Below the pieces are notes generated by a model. That model was given only the letters and a program-made list of their open reading frames with translations, ran no database searches and was not told the origin of the DNA. Source: an uncultured Oscillibacter sp. (GTDB taxonomy: Bacteria > Bacillota > Clostridia > Oscillospirales > Oscillospiraceae). Taken from it: a stretch of 64,000 nucleotides of DNA. The stretch lies in assembly GCA_910576865.1 (NCBI GenBank), contig CAJTKE010000006.1:1-64000 (forward strand), given 5' to 3'. Below, one piece after another: positions 8,090 to 16,412 of this stretch (position 1 is the stretch's first letter; the number at the start of each line of letters is the position of its first letter). A program made the translations under genes and the position numbers.

Positions 8090-9178
8090 ATGAAACGAAT
8101 TTTAGCGCTGTCGATAGCCGTCCTGCTGGCCCTGGGGCTGACGGCCTGTCAGGACGAGAGGAGCGTCATGGGCTCCCTGGCGGAAGTCCAGACCGATGAA
8201 AACGGTGACCTCACCGCCCTCATTCTGGAGCGGGACGGGAAGCGCACCGGCGTCCTGCTGGCGGAGAAAACCGGCGTCTGGCCCAGAGGAGAGGGAAGCT
8301 GGACCGGCGAGGAGGCCATGGAGGCCTTCCGGAAGGACCTCCAGCCGGGGAACGAGATCAGCGCGTGGTGCTATCCCCGTAAGGAAAAACTGGAGACGGC
8401 GGAGGGGGAGAGTATCCCCGCCTACTGGGGCCAGAGCATCCAAATCGACGGTATCCTGAAGCGGAACGCCCTGACCCTCCGGGACGGCACCGCCATAGAT
8501 GTTATGGAAGGGGTTCATTTCGGCAATGACCGTGTCTACCGGCTCCCCGACGGGACGGAGCTTCTGCGGGTGACCAATAACGGCGGGCCGGAAAACCACT
8601 ATGTCATGAGCCTGGAGAGCTTTGATGACCTGAGCCCCCAGGCCCAGGAGAAGGTCCGGGCCTATTACGAGGCTCAGGGCCCCCTCTACGACGAGTTGGA
8701 GGAGCTGGAGGAGTCCTATGCCGCTTATCTTCAGTCAGGGGAAGCGTTTTCGTGCGACTGGATCGAGCAGGACGTGACCCCCACCGCCTCCAACGGGAGG
8801 GTCATGTATTTTGTGACCAGCCTGAGAATGCCCCAGCGCGGCGGAAGGTTCAGCTATGAACGGCAGCTTGGCGGGGCCTTTGACCGGGAGACGGGGGAGA
8901 AGATCGACAACTGGGACCTCTTCGCCGTTTCCGAGGAGGAGGTCCGCCGCCGCCTGCCGGAGCTGTGCGGCTGGGTGGACGAGCCGGAGCTCCGGAAGGC
9001 CATGTCGAAGGCCCTGGAGGGGGACATGTTCGTCTTCTTCCCGGAGCACGTGTCCGTGGACTTCCCGCCGGGGACCCTTACGGGGGAGGAGAACAGCTAT
9101 CAGATCAGCCTGGACTACAAGGATGCGCCGGAGGGCTTCTTCCAGCCCTGGGCCGTCCCGGCGAGGGAGGACTCATGA
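8090..9178 (+). CDS. Putative lipoprotein in the sugar-sensing operon
   Basis: This 362-aa protein has a lipoprotein signal ending in the lipobox LTAC|Q. I do not recognise a definite family. The C-terminal third (YFVTSLRMPQRGGRFSYERQL, then GGAFDRETGEKIDNWDLFAVS and SVDFPPGTLT) faintly resembles the DUF3298/RsiV-type anchored extracellular fold, where an Asp-containing 'tG..i....lf' strand is typical; this is tentative. It lies 12 nt after the regulator and overlaps the kinase gene in ATGA, so it is co-translated with the two-component pair. It may be an accessory sensor domain or simply an operon passenger. Confidence 0.7.
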   Translation: MKRILALSIAVLLALGLTACQDERSVMGSLAEVQTDENGDLTALILERDGKRTGVLLAEKTGVWPRGEGSWTGEEAMEAFRKDLQPGNEISAWCYPRKEKLETAEGESIPAYWGQSIQIDGILKRNALTLRDGTAIDVMEGVHFGNDRVYRLPDGTELLRVTNNGGPENHYVMSLESFDDLSPQAQEKVRAYYEAQGPLYDELEELEESYAAYLQSGEAFSCDWIEQDVTPTASNGRVMYFVTSLRMPQRGGRFSYERQLGGAFDRETGEKIDNWDLFAVSEEEVRRRLPELCGWVDEPELRKAMSKALEGDMFVFFPEHVSVDFPPGTLTGEENSYQISLDYKDAPEGFFQPWAVPAREDS

Positions 9179-10989
9179 GCTTTTTCCGCCGCCTTGCCGC
9201 CCAGTGGGTGGAGCGCTATCGGAGAATGAGCATCCAGATGGTGCTCTCCCTGTCCTTCACCGCCGTGGCGGCGGCGGGGATATTGCTGATGGGCGTCAGT
9301 CTGGTGTGGCGCTTCACCGCCGCCAGCGAGGAGCTCACCGCCGAGAGCAGCCAGCGGGTTCTGGCCCAGGCCAACCTGAACCTGGACAGCTATCTCCGAC
9401 GGATGATGCGGATCTCCGACACGGTGTACTACCGGACCATCAAGAACACGGACCTGGCCGAGGGGGACCTCACCGGGGACCTGAGCCTCCTCTACGAGGA
9501 GAACCGGGACGATCTGGTGTCCCTGGCGGTCTTTGACGGGCGGGGCGGGCTGGTGTCCGCCGTGCCCCTGTCGGCGGTGAAGCGGGACGCCGCCCCGGAG
9601 GAGAGCGACTGGTTCCGCTCCGCCAGCCGGAGCATGGAGAACCTCCACTTCTCCACCCCTCACGTCCAGAACATCTTCGACGACCCGGACTATCCCTACC
9701 GCTGGGTGGTGTCCCTGAGCCGCCACGTCCAGCTGACCCGGGACGGGGCCACGGAGAGCGGCGTGCTGCTGGTGGACATGAGCTTCAGCGGCGTGGAACA
9801 GGTCTGCCGGGACGTGACTCTGGGGGGCGGCGGCTACCTCTACCTCATCGACAAGGACGGGGAGCTGATCTACCACCCCCGCCAGCAGCTCATTTACACC
9901 GGCCTTCTGGAGGAGAACAACCGGGCGGCGGCGTCCTACCGGGACGGGAGCCACCGGGAGCGGTTCCAGGGCCTGCCCCGTCAGGTCACCGTGAAGACCA
10001 TGGGCTACACCGGCTGGAAGCTGGTGGGCGTGGCCCCGGCCCGGAGCTGGATGGACGCCTCCCTCCAGCCCATGCTCTTCGGCCTGACGCTGCTGCTGTT
10101 CGGCATCTTCCTGATCGCCTTTTTGAACTACCTGATCTCCGCCCGCATCTCCGACCCCATCCGCCGCCTGGAGCTGTCCATCCGGGAGCTGGACCGGGAC
10201 CTGGGAAGCGTGCGGATTGAGGAGGGGGGCTGCTATGAGGTCCAGCGGCTGAGCCACGCCATCAGCGCCATGGTGTCCACCATGCGGCACCTGATGGACG
10301 ACATCGTCCGCCAGGAGGAGCAGAAGCGCCGCAGCGAGCTGGAGGTGCTCCAGTCCCAGATCAACCCCCACTTTCTCTACAACACCCTGGACTCCGTCAT
10401 TTGGATGACGGAATCCGGCCAGCAGCAGGAGGCCATCCGGATGGTCACCTCCCTGGCCCGGCTCTTCCGCATTTCCCTGAGCAAGGGCAAGAGCATCATC
10501 CCCCTGGCGGACGAGCTGGAGCACGCCCGGCACTACATGAACATCCAGCAAATCCGCTTCAAGAACAAATTCACCACGGAGATCCAGGCGGGGCCCGGCA
10601 CCGAAGGGCTGTACACCCTGAAGCTCATCATCCAGCCCCTGCTGGAAAACGCCATCTACCACGGCTGCGCCAGCGCCGAGGACGACGGGGTCATCCGGGT
10701 CACCGCCTACCGGGAGGGGGAGGACCTCCTCATCGACGTGGAGGACAACGGCCTGGGGATGCGCCCGGAGCTGGCGGCCTCCCTCCTGGAGGAGGACAGG
10801 CCCGAGGTGCGGACCGGCGGGTCCGGCATCGGGGTCCGCAACGTCCACCAGCGGGTCTCCCTCACCTTCGGGGAGGGCTATGGCCTGACCATTTTCAGCG
10901 AGCCGGACGAGGGCACGCTGGTCCGCGTCCGCCTGCCGGCCCTGACCCGGGAGGAGGCGGACCGCCGCCAGAGGGGGGAGGTCCTATGA
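9175..10989 (+). CDS. YesM-type sensor histidine kinase
   Basis: This is a 604-aa membrane kinase. A transmembrane helix near residues 20-45 (MVLSLSFTAVAAAGILLMG) is followed by a roughly 260-residue extracellular dCache-like sensor. A second helix (LLLFGIFLIAFLNYLI) leads to HAMP and the His_kinase domain, with phospho-histidine motif QSQINPHFLYNTLDS. The ATPase lobe has the N-box LLENAIYHG, G1 DVEDNGLGM and G2 GGSGIGVRNVHQR. The start ATG overlaps the previous stop (ATGA), so the longer upstream-open frame is not used. It is the cognate partner of the YesN-type regulator. Two sugar-binding proteins immediately downstream suggest that liganded binding proteins dock on its sensor domain. Confidence 0.9.
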   Translation: MSFFRRLAAQWVERYRRMSIQMVLSLSFTAVAAAGILLMGVSLVWRFTAASEELTAESSQRVLAQANLNLDSYLRRMMRISDTVYYRTIKNTDLAEGDLTGDLSLLYEENRDDLVSLAVFDGRGGLVSAVPLSAVKRDAAPEESDWFRSASRSMENLHFSTPHVQNIFDDPDYPYRWVVSLSRHVQLTRDGATESGVLLVDMSFSGVEQVCRDVTLGGGGYLYLIDKDGELIYHPRQQLIYTGLLEENNRAAASYRDGSHRERFQGLPRQVTVKTMGYTGWKLVGVAPARSWMDASLQPMLFGLTLLLFGIFLIAFLNYLISARISDPIRRLELSIRELDRDLGSVRIEEGGCYEVQRLSHAISAMVSTMRHLMDDIVRQEEQKRRSELEVLQSQINPHFLYNTLDSVIWMTESGQQQEAIRMVTSLARLFRISLSKGKSIIPLADELEHARHYMNIQQIRFKNKFTTEIQAGPGTEGLYTLKLIIQPLLENAIYHGCASAEDDGVIRVTAYREGEDLLIDVEDNGLGMRPELAASLLEEDRPEVRTGGSGIGVRNVHQRVSLTFGEGYGLTIFSEPDEGTLVRVRLPALTREEADRRQRGEVL

Positions 10990-11921
10990 AGACGACGAGA
11001 AAGAGCAATCTGATCCAGATCGGCATCCTGGCGGTGCTGGGGCTGGCGGTGGTGCTCTCCCTGGTGGTTCCCCAGCTGTTCCGGGGCCGGAGGGACCCCC
11101 GGCTGCTGTCCCTCTCGGTCATGCTCCGGGACACGGACAGCTCCGGCTGGAACGCCGCCCGGCAGGGCATGGAGCAGGCGGCGGACGAGCTGGGGGCGGA
11201 GCTCCGCTTCCTCACCCTCACCACCGCGGGCGACGGCGCGGAGCAGGAGGCCCTCCTCCTCCGGGAGATCGAGGGCGGCGCGGCGGCGCTGGTGGTGGTC
11301 CCGGCGGACCCGGAGAACCTCAGCGCCGGGCTGGAGCGCTGGATGCCCGTGTGTCCCGTCGTGACCCTGGAGTCCCCCATGGAGGGGGCGGCGGGGACGG
11401 TCTCCCCGGACAACGCCGCCCTGGGCGGGCAGCTGGCCCGGGCCCTGCTGAGGGACTGGGACGGCGGTGAGGCGCTGCTGCTGGACACCGCCGGGCGCTG
11501 CGCCGGCGTGACGGACCGGCTGGAGGCGGCGGAGGCCGTCCTGCTTGCGGCGGGAGTCCCTGTCCGGCGGGCGGAGGAGCTGCCGGAGGAGGCGCCGCCG
11601 CCCTGGGTGATGGCCTTCGAACCCTCCGCCACCCAGTGGACCGCCGAGCGGAAGGAGGCGGAGGGCTGGGACTGCGCCCTTTACGGCGTGGGCACCGCCA
11701 CCGCCATCACGGCCCAGCTGGAGCGGGGCGGCATCGCCGCCATGGCGGCATGGAGCGACTACGCCGCCGGATATCTGGCGGTGCGCCGGGCGGTGGAGGC
11801 CGCCCGGGGAGAGGAGGGGGAGCTGACGCCCCTGCCCTTCTCCATTCTGCGAAGGGAGGATATCTATGCGCCGGAAAACCAGAAGCTGCTGTTCCCCATC
11901 ATGTCGTCCTCCAGCCGGTAG
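10986..11921 (+). CDS. Membrane-anchored sugar-binding-type (Peripla_BP) sensor protein
   Basis: This 311-aa protein has one N-terminal uncleaved-looking membrane helix (LIQIGILAVLGLAVVLSLVV) and no lipobox, followed by a type I periplasmic-binding fold. Motifs include SVMLRDTDSSGWNAARQGME at the start of lobe one, ALVVVPADPENL, and AWSDYAAGYLAVRRAVE near the hinge. It overlaps the kinase gene by ATGA and has no permease or ATPase of its own. That favours a sensory role with the kinase, as for the XylFII-LytS arrangement described in Clostridium. The ligand is unknown. Confidence 0.8.
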   Translation: MKTTRKSNLIQIGILAVLGLAVVLSLVVPQLFRGRRDPRLLSLSVMLRDTDSSGWNAARQGMEQAADELGAELRFLTLTTAGDGAEQEALLLREIEGGAAALVVVPADPENLSAGLERWMPVCPVVTLESPMEGAAGTVSPDNAALGGQLARALLRDWDGGEALLLDTAGRCAGVTDRLEAAEAVLLAAGVPVRRAEELPEEAPPPWVMAFEPSATQWTAERKEAEGWDCALYGVGTATAITAQLERGGIAAMAAWSDYAAGYLAVRRAVEAARGEEGELTPLPFSILRREDIYAPENQKLLFPIMSSSSR

Positions 11922-12930
11922 GCGGGGGAGTCTCTCCCTGCTGCTGGCGGGGCTGCTGCTCCTCTCCGGCTGCGGCGGGAAGGAGGAGGGCCTGCGGATC
12001 GGCACGGCCCTCTACACCAAGGACGACACCTTCATCTCCACCGTGGCCCAGAACCTGGAGGGCATGGTCCGGGAGGCGGAGAGCGAGACGGGGAGGCAGA
12101 TCACCCTCTTCCTCTCCGACAGCGAGAGCCGCCAGTCCACCCAGATGGACCAGGTGGACCGCTTTTTGAACCGGGGCTGCGACGTGCTGTGTATCAATCT
12201 GGTGGACCGGACGGCGGCGGCGGTCATCGTGGACAAGGCGGAGGCCGAGGGCGTGCCCCTGATCTTCTTCAACCGCCAGCCCGTGGCGGAGGACATCCAG
12301 CGCTGGGATGGCGTCTACTACGTGGGGGCCGACGCCCGGGAGAGCGGCGAGCTCCAGGGCGGGCTGGTGCTGGACGCCTGGAGGGCGGACCGGGAGACCC
12401 TGGACCGCAACGGCGACGGAGTCCTCCAGTACGTGATGCTGGAGGGGGAGCCGGGACACCAGGACTCCCTGCTCCGGACGGAGTACGCCGTCAAGGCCGT
12501 CACCGACGGCGGCGTGGAGGTGGAAAAGCTGGCCAGCGAGACCGCCAACTGGAACCGGGCCCAGGCCGCCGCCCGGACGGCCCAGTGGCTGGAGGAGTTC
12601 GGAGATGGCATCGAGGTGATTTTCGCCAACAACGACGACATGGCCCTGGGGGCCATCGACGCCCTGGCGGACACGCCCCGGGACCGCTGGCCCCTCATCG
12701 TGGGGGTGGACGCCACGGCCCCGGCCCTGGAGGCGGTGGCTGTGGGACAGCTGTACGGCACCGTTCTCAACGACAGCCGGGGGCAGGCCAGGGCCATGAT
12801 GGACCTGGCCCTGGCCCTCTGGAACGGGGAGGACCCGGCCCGGGCGGTGGAACTGACGGACGGGCACTACGTGTGGCTGCCCTACCGGCCGGTGACCCTG
12901 GAGAACCTGGAGGAGTTCCTGGAGGCGTGA
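11866..12930 (+). CDS. Second MglB-like sugar-binding lipoprotein, no transporter partner
   Basis: This 354-aa galactose-binding-protein homologue has the lipobox LLSGC|G at about residue 36. The fold begins GLRIGTALYTKDDTFIS and carries the MglB-like loop DRNGDGVLQYVMLEGEPGH, NNDDMALGAIDAL and GVDATAPALEAV. It therefore resembles the mglB product but sits at the end of the kinase operon. The start ATG 11866 overlaps the previous gene by 56 nt and has a good ribosome site (GGGAGG) inside it; the long Cys/Arg-rich n-region is unusual but no later start fits. It probably presents galactose or glucose to the YesM-type kinase; it could instead feed MglAC with a second ligand. Confidence 0.85.
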   Translation: MRRKTRSCCSPSCRPPAGRRGSLSLLLAGLLLLSGCGGKEEGLRIGTALYTKDDTFISTVAQNLEGMVREAESETGRQITLFLSDSESRQSTQMDQVDRFLNRGCDVLCINLVDRTAAAVIVDKAEAEGVPLIFFNRQPVAEDIQRWDGVYYVGADARESGELQGGLVLDAWRADRETLDRNGDGVLQYVMLEGEPGHQDSLLRTEYAVKAVTDGGVEVEKLASETANWNRAQAAARTAQWLEEFGDGIEVIFANNDDMALGAIDALADTPRDRWPLIVGVDATAPALEAVAVGQLYGTVLNDSRGQARAMMDLALALWNGEDPARAVELTDGHYVWLPYRPVTLENLEEFLEA

Positions 12931-12981
12931 GGCCGGGGCGGACGCCCGGAGCGTCTCCGGAGGAGAGAAAGGGATGAAAAC

Positions 12982-13383
12982 ATGGATTTTCTGACGGACG
13001 GGGACCGTGAGCTGATCGCGGAGGCCCGTAGGGCGATACGGCGGAACTACGACCGGGAGCGCTTCATGCACACGGTGGGGGTCGCTGTCCGCTGCGGAAG
13101 CGGGAGAATCTACGCGGGGGTGAATGTCTACTCCCTGCACGGGGCCTGCGCGGAACAGGTGGCGCTGGGAGCGGCGGTCACGAACAGGGAACGGGACTTC
13201 ACCGCCGTGGTCGCGGTCAGAGGAGAAGAGGGCGGGGAGGTCATACCGCCCTGCGGAAACTGCCGCCAGATTCTGTGCGATTACGCGCCGGACTGCGAGG
13301 TCATCGTTCCGGTGCGGGGCGAGCTGAGAAAGCTCAGGGCCCGGGAGCTCCTGCCCTTTTCCTATTCCGTGGAGGAGGCCTGA
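12982..13383 (+). CDS. Cytidine deaminase family protein, blasticidin-S-deaminase-like
   Basis: This is a 133-aa zinc deaminase. Zinc ligands and the catalytic Glu are present: C56-A-E58 and P-C91-G-N-C94-RQ. The layout around them (NVYSLHGACAEQVALGAA; PCGNCRQILCDY; RARELLPFSYSVEE at the C-terminus) is closer to blasticidin S deaminase than to housekeeping Cdd, which has an NAAY..CAER motif. The substrate could be cytidine, or the protein could detoxify a nucleoside antibiotic; sequence alone does not decide. It lies 51 nt after the sugar-sensing operon with its own ribosome site and shares a bidirectional terminator with galM. Confidence 0.8.
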   Translation: MDFLTDGDRELIAEARRAIRRNYDRERFMHTVGVAVRCGSGRIYAGVNVYSLHGACAEQVALGAAVTNRERDFTAVVAVRGEEGGEVIPPCGNCRQILCDYAPDCEVIVPVRGELRKLRARELLPFSYSVEEA

Positions 13384-13400
13384 GCGCCGGAGGCGTGAAA

Positions 13401-13429
13401 ACAGGGCGGGCCGTCTTGGCCCGCCCTGT
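13401..13429. terminator. Bidirectional terminator between the deaminase and galM
   Basis: A 12-bp perfect stem ACAGGGCGGGCC/GGCCCGCCCTGT with a 5-nt loop lies between convergent genes. A-rich and T-containing flanks occur on both sides. Confidence 0.8.
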
Positions 13430-13439
13430 CGTTTCCTCC

Positions 13440-14483
13440 TCACTCCGCCGAGAAGCGGAACGCCGCCGTGTGGTCGAAGACCTCCCCCGGCCGGAGAACG
13501 CAGGAGGGGAAGTTCTCGTGGTTGGGAGAGTCCGGATAGAACTGGGTTTCCAGGCAGAAGCCCCAGCGGTTGGCATAGGGCGCGCCGCCCTTCCCGGCGG
13601 GGCAGCCGTCCAGATAGTTCCCCGTGTAGAACTGGACGCCGGGGAGGGTGGAGAGGACCTCCATGGAGATGCCGGTGGTTTCGGAGAAGGCCCGGGCGAT
13701 GGGCCGGAGGGTGCCCGGCCGGCCGTTTGGAATCCAGTTGTGGTCATAGCCCCCGGCCTGGAGAAGCTGGGGGAAATCCTCCCCGATGCGGGCCCCGATG
13801 GGCGCGGGAGTTCTCAGGTCCATGGGGGTGCCCTCCACCGGGGCGATCTCCCCGGTGGGGATGGACAGGGGGTCCGTGGGGGTGTAGAAATCCGCCAGGA
13901 GCTGGATGACTTGGTCCAGAACCGGGCCGCTGTCGTGGCCGGAGAGGTTGAAGTAGGCGTGGTTCGTCAGGTTGCAGACGGTGCTCCGGCCGCACTCCGC
14001 CCGGTATCGGATGGTCAGGCCCTCCTCCGTCAGGGCGTAGGTCACCCGGACCGTCAGGTCCCCGGGGTAGCCCTCCTCCCCGTCGGGGCTGAACAGGGAG
14101 AGGGTCAGGCGGTCCTCTGCGGCCTCCTCCACGGTCCAGACCCGCTGGTTGAAGCCCACGAGGCCGCCGTGGAGGTGGTTGACGCCGTTGTTGTTGGCGG
14201 CCAGCTGACAGGTCTGGCCGTCCAGGGTGAACCTCGCCCCGCCGATGCGGTTGGCGTACCGGCCCACCAGGGCCCCCAGGGATTTGCCATGGGTCCGGTA
14301 GGGCTCCAGCGCGTCGAAGCCCAGGAGCACGTCCACGGGCCTGCCCGTCCGGTCCGGGACCCGGAGGGACTGGAGAGAGCCGCCGAAGGTGATGACATTG
14401 CAGGAAAGCGCCCCGGCGGTCAAGACGTACAGCTCCACGGCCGTACCGTCCGGCATGACGCCGAAGGGAATGGGAGACGGCAT
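13440..14483 (-). CDS. galM: Aldose 1-epimerase (galactose mutarotase)
   Basis: This enzyme interconverts the alpha and beta anomers of D-galactose and D-glucose (347 aa, normal length). Family landmarks are VGRYANRI near residue 73, NHLHGG with the first catalytic-site histidine, TNHAYFNLSG with the second, the YDHNW aspartate region and CLETQFYPDSPN containing the catalytic glutamate. A sigma-A promoter lies at 14520-14548. Its position next to mglBAC and its sensor supports galactose or glucose as the imported sugar: mutarotation prepares it for galactokinase or glucokinase, neither of which is in the window. Confidence 0.93.
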   Translation of the reverse strand: MPSPIPFGVMPDGTAVELYVLTAGALSCNVITFGGSLQSLRVPDRTGRPVDVLLGFDALEPYRTHGKSLGALVGRYANRIGGARFTLDGQTCQLAANNNGVNHLHGGLVGFNQRVWTVEEAAEDRLTLSLFSPDGEEGYPGDLTVRVTYALTEEGLTIRYRAECGRSTVCNLTNHAYFNLSGHDSGPVLDQVIQLLADFYTPTDPLSIPTGEIAPVEGTPMDLRTPAPIGARIGEDFPQLLQAGGYDHNWIPNGRPGTLRPIARAFSETTGISMEVLSTLPGVQFYTGNYLDGCPAGKGGAPYANRWGFCLETQFYPDSPNHENFPSCVLRPGEVFDHTAAFRFSAE

Positions 14484-14519
14484 AGGGAATCCCCTCTTTC
14501 TTCTTTATAAGATGGGACC

Positions 14520-14548
14520 AGCATAGCACATTTTTCCGCTCCGGTCAA
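14520..14548 (-). promoter_or_regulatory. Sigma-A promoter of galM
   Basis: On the minus strand: TTGACC (14548-14543), a 17-nt spacer and TATGCT (14525-14520), 37 nt upstream of the galM start. Confidence 0.75.
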
Positions 14549-14631
14549 AGGATTTTGTCCCAGGACAACGTATGAATGTCCCCCTTGTCTCATAGGCTTA
14601 ACCGACGAGTACAAGCAAGAGGGGGAGCATT

Positions 14632-15756
14632 ATGAAAAAAAGAGGAATCGCGCTGCTGTGTGCCGCGCTGCTGCTGGCCGGCAGCGCCCGGGCGGTGGAG
14701 GTGTCCGCGCCGTCGGCGCTGCTGATGGAGAAGGAGACGGGGACCGTCCTCTTCGCCAAGGACGAGCACAAGCAGCTGGAGCCCGCCAGCGTCACCAAGG
14801 TGATGACGCTGCTCTTGACCATGGAGGCCATCGACGGCGGGCAGCTGGGGTACGACGACATGGTGACGGCCTCCGCCCACGCCTGCTCCATGGGCGGGTC
14901 CCAGATCTGGCTGAAGGAGCACGAGCAGCTCAGCGTCAGCGACATGCTGAAGGCCGTGTGCGTGGTCTCCGCCAACGACTGCGCCGTGGCCCTGGCGGAG
15001 ACGGTGGCGGGCAGCGAGGACGCCTTCGTGGAGCGGATGAACCGGCGGGCGGCGGAGCTGGGCATGCGGGACACCACCTTCAAAAACGCCACGGGCCTCC
15101 CGGCGGCGGGCCACGTCACCTCCGCCTACGACATCGCCCTGATGAGCCGGGAGCTGATTCTGAACCACCCGGACATCCGGCAGTACACCACCATCTGGAT
15201 GGACACCCTGCGCGGCGGGGAGAGCCAGCTGGTGAACACCAACCGGCTGGTGCGGTTCTACGAGGGGGCCACGGGCCTCAAGACCGGGTCCACGGACAGC
15301 GCCCTCTACTGCCTCTCCGCCACGGCGGAGCGGGACGGCATGGAGCTCATCGCCGTCATCATGAAGGGGGCCACCTCCGCCCAGCGCTTCGAGGACGCCC
15401 AGGCCCTGCTGAGCCACGGCTTCGCCAGCTACGCCCTGCGGAAGATCGTCCCGGATCAGGCCCTGCCCCCGGTCCCGGTGGAGCTGGGGGCCCAGGCCAC
15501 CGTCCAGCCGGTGCTGGGAGAGGGGGGCACGCTGCTGCTGGAAAAGGCCAAGGCCGGGGACCTCCGCCAGTCCGTGGCCCTGGAGGAGGGCGTCCCCGCC
15601 CCCGTGGCCCTGGGGGACCGGCTGGGGACCCTGACGGTGACCTCCGGGGAGGAGGTCGTGGCGGAGATTCCCCTGCTGGCGGGGGAGGAGGTCCCCCGGG
15701 TGACCTACGGCCAGATGCTCCTCCGCCTCCTCCGCACCGCCTGTCTGGCTGGATAA
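14632..15756 (+). CDS. D-alanyl-D-alanine carboxypeptidase (DacF/PBP5-type, peptidase S11)
   Basis: This secreted penicillin-binding protein trims the terminal D-Ala of peptidoglycan pentapeptides (374 aa). A signal peptide ends at ARA|V near residue 21. Active-site motifs are S53-V-T-K56 (SxxK), S113-A-N115 (SxN) and KTG in TGLKTGST. A C-terminal PBP5-type domain of about 100 residues follows, ending with a hydrophobic segment (YGQMLLRLLRTACLAG) that could anchor it. A strong GAGGGGGAG ribosome site lies upstream. In sporulating Firmicutes, paralogues act in vegetative wall or spore cortex; which one this is cannot be told here. Confidence 0.9.
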   Translation: MKKRGIALLCAALLLAGSARAVEVSAPSALLMEKETGTVLFAKDEHKQLEPASVTKVMTLLLTMEAIDGGQLGYDDMVTASAHACSMGGSQIWLKEHEQLSVSDMLKAVCVVSANDCAVALAETVAGSEDAFVERMNRRAAELGMRDTTFKNATGLPAAGHVTSAYDIALMSRELILNHPDIRQYTTIWMDTLRGGESQLVNTNRLVRFYEGATGLKTGSTDSALYCLSATAERDGMELIAVIMKGATSAQRFEDAQALLSHGFASYALRKIVPDQALPPVPVELGAQATVQPVLGEGGTLLLEKAKAGDLRQSVALEEGVPAPVALGDRLGTLTVTSGEEVVAEIPLLAGEEVPRVTYGQMLLRLLRTACLAG

Positions 15757-15781
15757 GCCGGCCGCTTAAGGGAAAGAGGTA

Positions 15782-15816
15782 ACAGACTGGGCGGGGCAAA
15801 GCTCCGCCCAGTCTGT
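15782..15816 (+). terminator. Strong hairpin after the D,D-carboxypeptidase gene
   Basis: A near-perfect 16-bp stem from ACAGACTGGGCGG to its complement with an AAA loop. No T-run follows, so it may act as a 3' stabiliser or a weak terminator. Confidence 0.55.
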
Positions 15817-15844
15817 GAACAAATGGCAAAATATGAATTATGGA

Positions 15845-15873
15845 TTGTTTTTTCCGGGGAAGTGTGGTATCCT
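15845..15873 (+). promoter_or_regulatory. Sigma-A promoter of the small P-loop gene
   Basis: -35 TTGTTT, a 17-nt spacer and -10 TATCCT, 55 nt before the start codon. Confidence 0.55.
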
Positions 15874-15927
15874 TGAACTACAAGGCCACAGCGCCACGGC
15901 AATTTGAAATGACAGGAGTGTTTTACT

Positions 15928-16338
15928 ATGGTTAGATTGATTATGGGCATGAAAGGCTCCGGCAAGACCAAGCAGCTCATCGAATTGATCAACAACGCGG
16001 CGAAAGACGAACCCGGAAACGTAGTCTGCATCGAGGCAAACCGAAACATGACCTACGATATCCACTACCACATCCGCCTGATCGACGCGCATGAATACAA
16101 ACTCAACGGCTACGAACTGCTCCAGGGCTTCATCAGCGGCCTCCACGCGGGGAACTACGACATCTCCCACATGTTCATCGACAACTTCTGCAAAATCGTG
16201 GGCAGAGACGTGGACGGCGAAACCGAGACCTTCCTGAACTGGCTGGACGCCTTTGGCGAGCGGAACAACATCAAGTTCACCGTCACCATCAGCGCGGACC
16301 CCGCCTCCGCCACGGAGGGCATGCAGCGCTTCCTGTAA
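15928..16338 (+). CDS. Small P-loop NTPase of unknown function (136 aa)
   Basis: This is a compact cytoplasmic nucleotide-binding protein. Walker A GMKGSGKTK lies at residues 7-15 and a Walker-B-like hydrophobic strand with acidic end is HMFIDNFCKI near residue 80. The rest (VVCIEANRNMTYDIHYHIRLID; KFTVTISADPASA) looks like a minimal RecA/ASCE fold similar in size to thymidine-kinase-type cores, but without zinc cysteines. I do not recognise a named family. It has its own promoter, an AGGAGTG ribosome site and a strong terminator, so it is monocistronic. Base composition is slightly lower in GC than its neighbours. Confidence 0.75.
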   Translation: MVRLIMGMKGSGKTKQLIELINNAAKDEPGNVVCIEANRNMTYDIHYHIRLIDAHEYKLNGYELLQGFISGLHAGNYDISHMFIDNFCKIVGRDVDGETETFLNWLDAFGERNNIKFTVTISADPASATEGMQRFL

Positions 16339-16354
16339 GAGCGAAAAGTGAACG

Positions 16355-16391
16355 AAAGGCCCCCGCTTCCAGAGGGAAGCGGGGGCCTTTT
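16355..16391. terminator. Bidirectional terminator
   Basis: A 13-bp stem GGCCCCCGCTTCC/GGAAGCGGGGGCC with an AGAG loop, preceded by AAA and followed by TTTT. It lies between the P-loop gene and the convergent SLH gene. Confidence 0.9.
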
Positions 16392-16412
16392 GCGTCGAAC
16401 GCGTGCCGGGGG

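Noticed and set aside
14556..14610. Possible sporulation-type promoter before the D,D-carboxypeptidase gene (GTATGAA...CATAGGCT)
   Set aside because: The -35-like part matches the sigma-E consensus poorly; not convincing next to the better spoIID example.
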